In this document: one piece after another, positions 6,763 to 9,821 of the stretch | Layout: the number at the start of each line of letters is the position of its first letter | Position numbering within the stretch: position 1 is the stretch's first letter | NCBI GenBank assembly: GCA_015222755.1 | Contig: JADFVX010000023.1 | Coordinates: 1-9,821 of the forward strand | Direction: 5' to 3' | Length of the DNA stretch: 9,821 nt | Source of the DNA: Pseudomonadota bacterium | GTDB lineage: Bacteria; Desulfobacterota; JADFVX01 | Translations under genes and position numbers: made by a program | The notes under the pieces: generated by a model | Database searches by the model: none | What the model saw: the letters and a program-made list of their open reading frames with translations, nothing else | Told to the model about the DNA's origin: nothing

Positions 6763-7284
6763 ATGTTACAGATGCTGGCAAAATTGCTGAAGGTGCTCAA
6801 CTCGGAGGCGGAACCGGGCCAGGTAAGCCTCGCCTTTTGTTTTGCCATGGTGGCGGGCTTTACGCCTCTGCTCAGCCTGCACAACCTCCTTGTACTTTTC
6901 CTCATACTTCTCCTGCGTGTCAACCTCTCCGCTTTTATTCTCGGCCTTCTCTTTTTCACGGGCTTCGCCTATATGCTCGACCCGCTCTTTCATAAGGCAG
7001 GGCTGGCTTTACTTTCAGCGGACCCGATGAAGGAGACCTTTACCGCCTTATACAACAATCCCTACTGGCGGCTGACACATTTTAACAATACTATCGTTGC
7101 CGGCTCACTTCTTATCTCTGCGCTTCTCTTTGTGCCATTCTATTTTCTCTTCAATCTTCTAATAGTAAAATACCGTGACTATATACTGGAAGCTATAAGG
7201 AAGAGTAAGCTCATGCAGTTTTTCAAGGCCTCAAAGTTCTATCAGGCCTATGAAAAGATCGCTATCCTGAGAGGTGGAGAATGA
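6763..7284 (+). CDS. TIGR03546 family / DUF2062-like small polytopic membrane protein
   Basis: The 173-residue product is an inner-membrane protein with predicted helices at about 20-36, 38-52, 55-72 and 109-135, and a basic, probably cytoplasmic C-terminus (RKSKLMQFFKASKFY). The section PGQVSLAFCFAMVAGFTPLL, then LILLLRVNLSAF and a late DP (73-74), follows the DUF2062 pattern of a glycine/proline hairpin and a LLRxN motif. I recognise it with its neighbour as the TIGR03546/TIGR03545 gene pair, known as a conserved two-gene unit of unassigned function. Its stop overlaps the next start by four bases (ATGA at 7281-7284), a strong sign of translational coupling. The start is supported by GGAG in the preceding bases. 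A role as membrane partner of the AsmA-like neighbour is inference. Confidence 0.8.
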   Translation: MLQMLAKLLKVLNSEAEPGQVSLAFCFAMVAGFTPLLSLHNLLVLFLILLLRVNLSAFILGLLFFTGFAYMLDPLFHKAGLALLSADPMKETFTALYNNPYWRLTHFNNTIVAGSLLISALLFVPFYFLFNLLIVKYRDYILEAIRKSKLMQFFKASKFYQAYEKIAILRGGE

Positions 7285-9059
7285 AGATGATCCGCTGGCA
7301 GGGACTGGTATCCTTTATAATCATAAGCGGCCTCATAGCCGGTGCATGGCTATTTCTCATCGATGGTATTATTGAAAGGTCTATAGAATTTGTCGGAACA
7401 AAGGCAGTAGGCGCGAAGGTGGACCTCAAAAAGGCCGACCTATCCCTCTCGCCACTGGGGCTTACCCTGGAGGGCCTGGAGGTGACGGACCCCGATGAGC
7501 CGATGAAGAACATGGTCGAAGTGGCGCACACCTCATTTTTGATGGATTTCGGGCACCTCCTGCACGGCAAGGCGATAGTCGATGAAATGACCCTCGATGG
7601 CGTCCGCACCGGGACTGAGCGAAAAAAATCTGGGGCTGTTAAAGGTGCTGCTGTAGAGAAGGCCACGGCAAAAGAAGGTGCTTCCTCCGGTGATACCTTC
7701 TCATTTCCCTCTATGGACATACCAGACCCGAAAGAGATACTTGCCCGTGAAGAGCTTGAGACATTGAAGCTGGTGGATATTATCCGAGCCGACATCAAAA
7801 ATGGAAAATCTCAGTGGAAGGAGCGGATAGACGGCCTGCCCGACAGCAAGAAGCTTAAGGAGTACAAGGCACGCTTCAAAGAAGCCAAGAAAGGCCTGAA
7901 GGGCGGCGTACTTGGGATTCTGGGTGGTGCAGGGGAGTTGAAGGCGCTCAAGGCGGATATCAAAAAAGATATCAATTCCATAAAGACTGCCAGAAAGGAC
8001 CTCAAGTCAGAAATAGCGAACCTTAAAAGCCGGGTAGCACAGGTAAAGGCCATGCCCAAGAAAGACCTTCGGCGGCTTAAGGAAAAATACTCTCTCTCAT
8101 CTGGTGGACTTTCCAACTTCAGCCGCATGCTCTTCGGCGGCAAGATTGCAGAGTGGACGGATACTGCATTTGCATGGCATGAAAAGCTAAAACCTGTAAT
8201 AGAAAAGGCGATGGAGGAAAAACCGGCAACAGCCAAGGAGCAGAAGTCCGAGCGTGGTAAGGGTATTAATGTCCGTTTCAGGGAATTTAAGCCCATGCCA
8301 GATTACCTCGTAAAGCTGGCCAAGGTCTCAGCAGATATTACAGCAGGTAAGGTTAGTGGCGAGATAAAGGAGATAAGTTCCGATCAGACAATACGTAATC
8401 TGCCCACTACCTTCAACTTCAGCGGGGACAAGCTTGAGGGGATAGGCTCCCTTAGTATAGACGGTGAGGTGAACCGCTTGGACGTATCGACGCCCAAAAA
8501 CAAGGTGAATATGAAGATCGCTGGTTATGCCTTGAAGGATGTGGTTCTTTCCGAGGGTGCTGACTTCCCCGTAAGTCTCAGCAAGGCAGACAGTGACTTT
8601 AGCCTAAAGGCCAGTCTTATAAAAGGAGTGCTTGATGCCGATTTCGATGGCCGATTCAATTCCGTCTCCCTTTCAGGCGGAGATAAGGATGGAGACGGGC
8701 ACCTGAAAAAATCACTCTACGAGGCACTTTCCGACATACGTGGTTTCAGCTTGAAGGTGGCACTCGATGGAACGAGAGAAGATTACAAGGTGCGCCTTTC
8801 TTCAAATATAGATAATGTCCTGAAAAAGGCTGTCGGCAGCATTGTAAAGAAAGAGTCGGCCAAGCTGCAGCAGGGGCTTAAGTCAGCTATTACAGAGAAG
8901 GTCAACGGTCCTATCAGTAAGCTCGCAGGCGATATAGGCGGCCTGAATGTCTTTGATAAACAGCTGTCCTCACAACTGGGTGATCTCGAAGGGCTCCTGT
9001 CCGGCGGGTCATCGAAGAGCGGGTCAAAAAGTGGCCTGAAAGGCCTGCTTCCTTTTTAG
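7281..9059 (+). CDS. TIGR03545 family AsmA-like envelope protein
   Basis: This 592-residue protein has one N-terminal membrane helix (about 9-29), with the rest expected in the periplasm. Residues 35-110 read like the start of an AsmA-like domain: VGAKVDLKKADLSLSPLGL, then LEGLEVTDPDEPMKNM and DEMTLDGVRTG, alternating beta-strands that define a membrane-proximal groove in that superfamily. A Lys/Ala/Glu-rich helical section follows (about 185-315) with coiled-coil character (heptad-like LKSEIANLKSRVAQVK, 241-256). Residues 330-510 return to beta-rich AsmA-like sequence, then a helical segment and a Gly/Ser/Lys tail ending LLPF. AsmA-like proteins such as YhdP and TamB have been linked to phospholipid movement to the outer membrane; extending that here is inference. 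Two starts are possible: ATG 7281 (GAGG 7271-7274, overlapping the previous stop) or ATG 7287 (GGAG 7276-7279). Confidence 0.8.
   Translation: MKMIRWQGLVSFIIISGLIAGAWLFLIDGIIERSIEFVGTKAVGAKVDLKKADLSLSPLGLTLEGLEVTDPDEPMKNMVEVAHTSFLMDFGHLLHGKAIVDEMTLDGVRTGTERKKSGAVKGAAVEKATAKEGASSGDTFSFPSMDIPDPKEILAREELETLKLVDIIRADIKNGKSQWKERIDGLPDSKKLKEYKARFKEAKKGLKGGVLGILGGAGELKALKADIKKDINSIKTARKDLKSEIANLKSRVAQVKAMPKKDLRRLKEKYSLSSGGLSNFSRMLFGGKIAEWTDTAFAWHEKLKPVIEKAMEEKPATAKEQKSERGKGINVRFREFKPMPDYLVKLAKVSADITAGKVSGEIKEISSDQTIRNLPTTFNFSGDKLEGIGSLSIDGEVNRLDVSTPKNKVNMKIAGYALKDVVLSEGADFPVSLSKADSDFSLKASLIKGVLDADFDGRFNSVSLSGGDKDGDGHLKKSLYEALSDIRGFSLKVALDGTREDYKVRLSSNIDNVLKKAVGSIVKKESAKLQQGLKSAITEKVNGPISKLAGDIGGLNVFDKQLSSQLGDLEGLLSGGSSKSGSKSGLKGLLPF
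9033..9057 (+). terminator. Weak candidate terminator inside the end of the TIGR03545 gene
   Basis: GGCCT (9033-9037) and AGGCC (9041-9045) can form a five-base-pair G+C-rich stem with a GAA loop, followed after seven bases by five T residues (9053-9057). The stem is short and the T-run is displaced, and the whole element is coding sequence, so it may have no role in termination. Confidence 0.25.
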
Positions 9060-9278
9060 CTATATGATCTCCCTGAAGTAGTGCTTAGCAACTCCTTCCT
9101 GTAGTCATCAAAAAGTCAAATCCTGTAAAAATAGAAGATTTCAATCCGTAATCATTAGTCCTCATAAACTCTTCCCCACTACATAAAAATGTAAGAAAAC
9201 AATATATGTTGTACATTTTAAATTGATTTGTGATACGTTTAGTCGCCATTGATAAACTAAATTGGCGAATAATAAAAT
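9060..9278. other. AT-rich non-coding stretch with inverted repeats upstream of the lipoprotein gene
   Basis: These 219 bases hold no convincing gene. The second half is AT-rich and contains nested short palindromes: ACAT-aaaa-ATGT (9181-9192), ATGTA (9189-9193) facing TACAT (9212-9216), and ATGT-tgt-ACAT (9206-9216). A poor promoter-like pair is TTGTAC (9209-9214) with GATACG (9232-9237), 17 bases apart. Nearer the gene is a better inverted repeat, listed separately. The first half (9060-9180) shows nothing I can support. Confidence 0.5.
9243..9268 (+). repeat. Inverted repeat TCGCCA-N14-TGGCGA in the lipoprotein leader
   Basis: TCGCCA (9243-9248) and TGGCGA (9263-9268) form a perfect six-base inverted repeat with a 14-base AT-rich spacer, 25 bases upstream of the likely start codon at 9294. 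It is one of the few G+C-rich elements in this AT-rich leader. It could be an operator for a dimeric repressor or a hairpin in the 5' untranslated RNA. No T-run follows, so a terminator is unlikely. Confidence 0.45.
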
Positions 9279-9281
9279 ATG

Positions 9282-9289
9282 AAGGAGGT
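9282..9289 (+). promoter_or_regulatory. Strong Shine-Dalgarno that sets the lipoprotein start at 9294
   Basis: AAGGAGGT matches the anti-Shine-Dalgarno end of 16S rRNA across eight bases and lies four bases before ATG 9294. The in-frame ATG at 9279 overlaps this element and would add five residues (MKEVI) with no ribosome binding site of its own, so 9294 is the better start. Confidence 0.75.
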
Positions 9290-9293
9290 AATC

Positions 9294-9770
9294 ATGTTAA
9301 GGAGAGGGTTGATTTATGTTTTTTTAGTTACAATGTTGATTGTACAAGGGTGCGCAACCCTACCTTCCCCAGAAAAGATGGCGCTGGAAGTTGAAGGATA
9401 TACATTGCCAGTGAAAAAAGAAGATGGTAGCGCCTTGGTCTATGTTGTCCGGCCATCATTCCTAGGTAAACTCATCCGCTTTAATGTTTTTCTGGATGGT
9501 AAAGAAATAGAATCTGAAATGGGATACACGCGTGGGAAGCAATACATATATTTTTATGTAAGTCCGGGTACTCATCAGATAAGTTCAAAGGCTGAAAACT
9601 GGGCAGATATTACAATTGATGCAAAAGCAGGTGAGCTTATCTTTATAAAACAGGATGTCAAAATGGGCCTTATTATGGCAAGAAACCAAATAAGCCAAAT
9701 TGATATAGTCGAAGGTAAGTATCATGTCCTCAATACAGAACTAGGAACCATCATCAAAACTCGAAAATAG
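9294..9770 (+). CDS. DUF2846-like outer-envelope lipoprotein
   Basis: From ATG 9294 the product is 158 residues. It begins with MLRRG, a hydrophobic stretch and the lipobox VQGC, so Cys20 should be lipidated after cleavage by signal peptidase II. The mature part has features of the DUF2846 family: ALVYVVRPSFLGK, FNVFLDGKEI, YFYVSPGTHQISS and later KAGELIFIKQD. This suggests a small beta-sandwich with a conserved pGxH turn. No enzyme motif is visible and the function of the family is not known to me. The residue after Cys is Ala, not Asp, so by the enterobacterial rule it would go to the outer membrane, though that rule may not hold here. The gene is AT-rich compared with the TIGR03545 gene and has its own leader, suggesting separate regulation and perhaps later acquisition. 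An upstream in-frame ATG at 9279 is a less likely start. Confidence 0.82.
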   Translation: MLRRGLIYVFLVTMLIVQGCATLPSPEKMALEVEGYTLPVKKEDGSALVYVVRPSFLGKLIRFNVFLDGKEIESEMGYTRGKQYIYFYVSPGTHQISSKAENWADITIDAKAGELIFIKQDVKMGLIMARNQISQIDIVEGKYHVLNTELGTIIKTRK

Positions 9771-9778
9771 GTTTTGAT
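9753..9778 (+). terminator. Eight-base inverted repeat across the lipoprotein stop codon
   Basis: ATCAAAAC (9753-9760) and GTTTTGAT (9771-9778) are perfect inverse complements around a ten-base loop holding the end of the gene and its TAG stop. The stem is AT-rich and is followed by TATTTAAT rather than a clean T-run, so it is at best a weak terminator or a 3'-end stabilising hairpin. Confidence 0.3.
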
Positions 9779-9821
9779 TATTTAATGAAAGACTGCACAT
9801 AATAAAACACTGGAGAGGGAC
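9774..9821 (+). promoter_or_regulatory. Possible promoter and ribosome binding site for a gene beyond the right edge
   Basis: TTGATT (9774-9779) and CATAAT (9798-9803) are 18 bases apart, and a purine-rich GGAGAGGG follows at 9812-9819, two bases before the window ends. The arrangement would suit a gene starting just outside the window on the plus strand. If this promoter is used the leader would be very short, so either the promoter or the ribosome binding site may be chance. Confidence 0.3.

Noticed and set aside
8683..8718. DKDGDGHL in the TIGR03545 protein as an EF-hand calcium site
   Set aside because: The first loop positions fit, but the acidic residue expected at position 12 is absent and the flanks are not a helix pair.
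9060..9130. Minus-strand frame with FDDYRKELLS before a stop, as a gene tail
   Set aside because: It is about 20 codons long with a TGA immediately upstream in frame, so it cannot be told from chance.
1..9821. CRISPR array, tRNA or rRNA genes, insertion sequences, integrases, toxin-antitoxin or defence genes
   Set aside because: I saw no regular short direct repeats, tRNA-like cloverleaf, transposase or nuclease motifs in the window.

Overview
The window looks like a chromosomal segment from a Gram-negative bacterium. The evidence is an OpgB/MdoB-type periplasmic phosphoglycerol transferase, a lipobox lipoprotein, an AsmA-like envelope protein and a SPOR-domain protein. The mix of gene families (double-SPOR protein beside a helical-repeat protein, TIGR03546/TIGR03545 pair, CobD/CobC) resembles Deltaproteobacteria/Desulfobacterota. 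That placement is inference from family knowledge, and there is no rRNA or other marker gene here.

Base composition falls into three zones. The left zone (about 1-2340) is AT-rich (19 of 60 G+C by hand count at 1921-1980). The central zone (about 2700-9059) is richer in G+C (37 of 60 at 3421-3480). The right zone (about 9060-9821) is AT-rich again (19 of 60 at 9541-9600). The left zone holds two tandem mdoB-like genes on the minus strand. One is complete (436-2253); the second, downstream of it, is cut by the window edge (1-342). A gene-poor stretch follows, with a minus-strand open frame at 2413-2670 that may be the tail of a broken gene.

The central zone is entirely plus-strand. First come cobD and cobC, overlapping, for the nucleotide-loop branch of cobalamin synthesis or salvage. 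Next is a likely two-gene unit with its own promoter: a bitopic protein with an acidic N-terminal tail and two SPOR domains, then a soluble helical-repeat protein. The last unit is a translationally coupled pair, a small polytopic TIGR03546/DUF2062-like protein and a large TIGR03545 AsmA-like protein with a coiled-coil section. The right zone has a 219-base non-coding stretch with inverted repeats, then a DUF2846-like lipoprotein gene with an almost ideal ribosome binding site, and at the very edge a possible promoter and ribosome binding site for a gene outside the window.

Most of the genes point to the cell envelope: periplasmic glucan decoration, peptidoglycan binding at the septum, probable envelope lipid handling and a lipoprotein. 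I found no CRISPR array, tRNA, rRNA, insertion sequence, integrase or defence system. The best candidates for undescribed biology are the TIGR03546/TIGR03545 pair and the SPOR/helical-repeat pair, whose functions are not settled from sequence.
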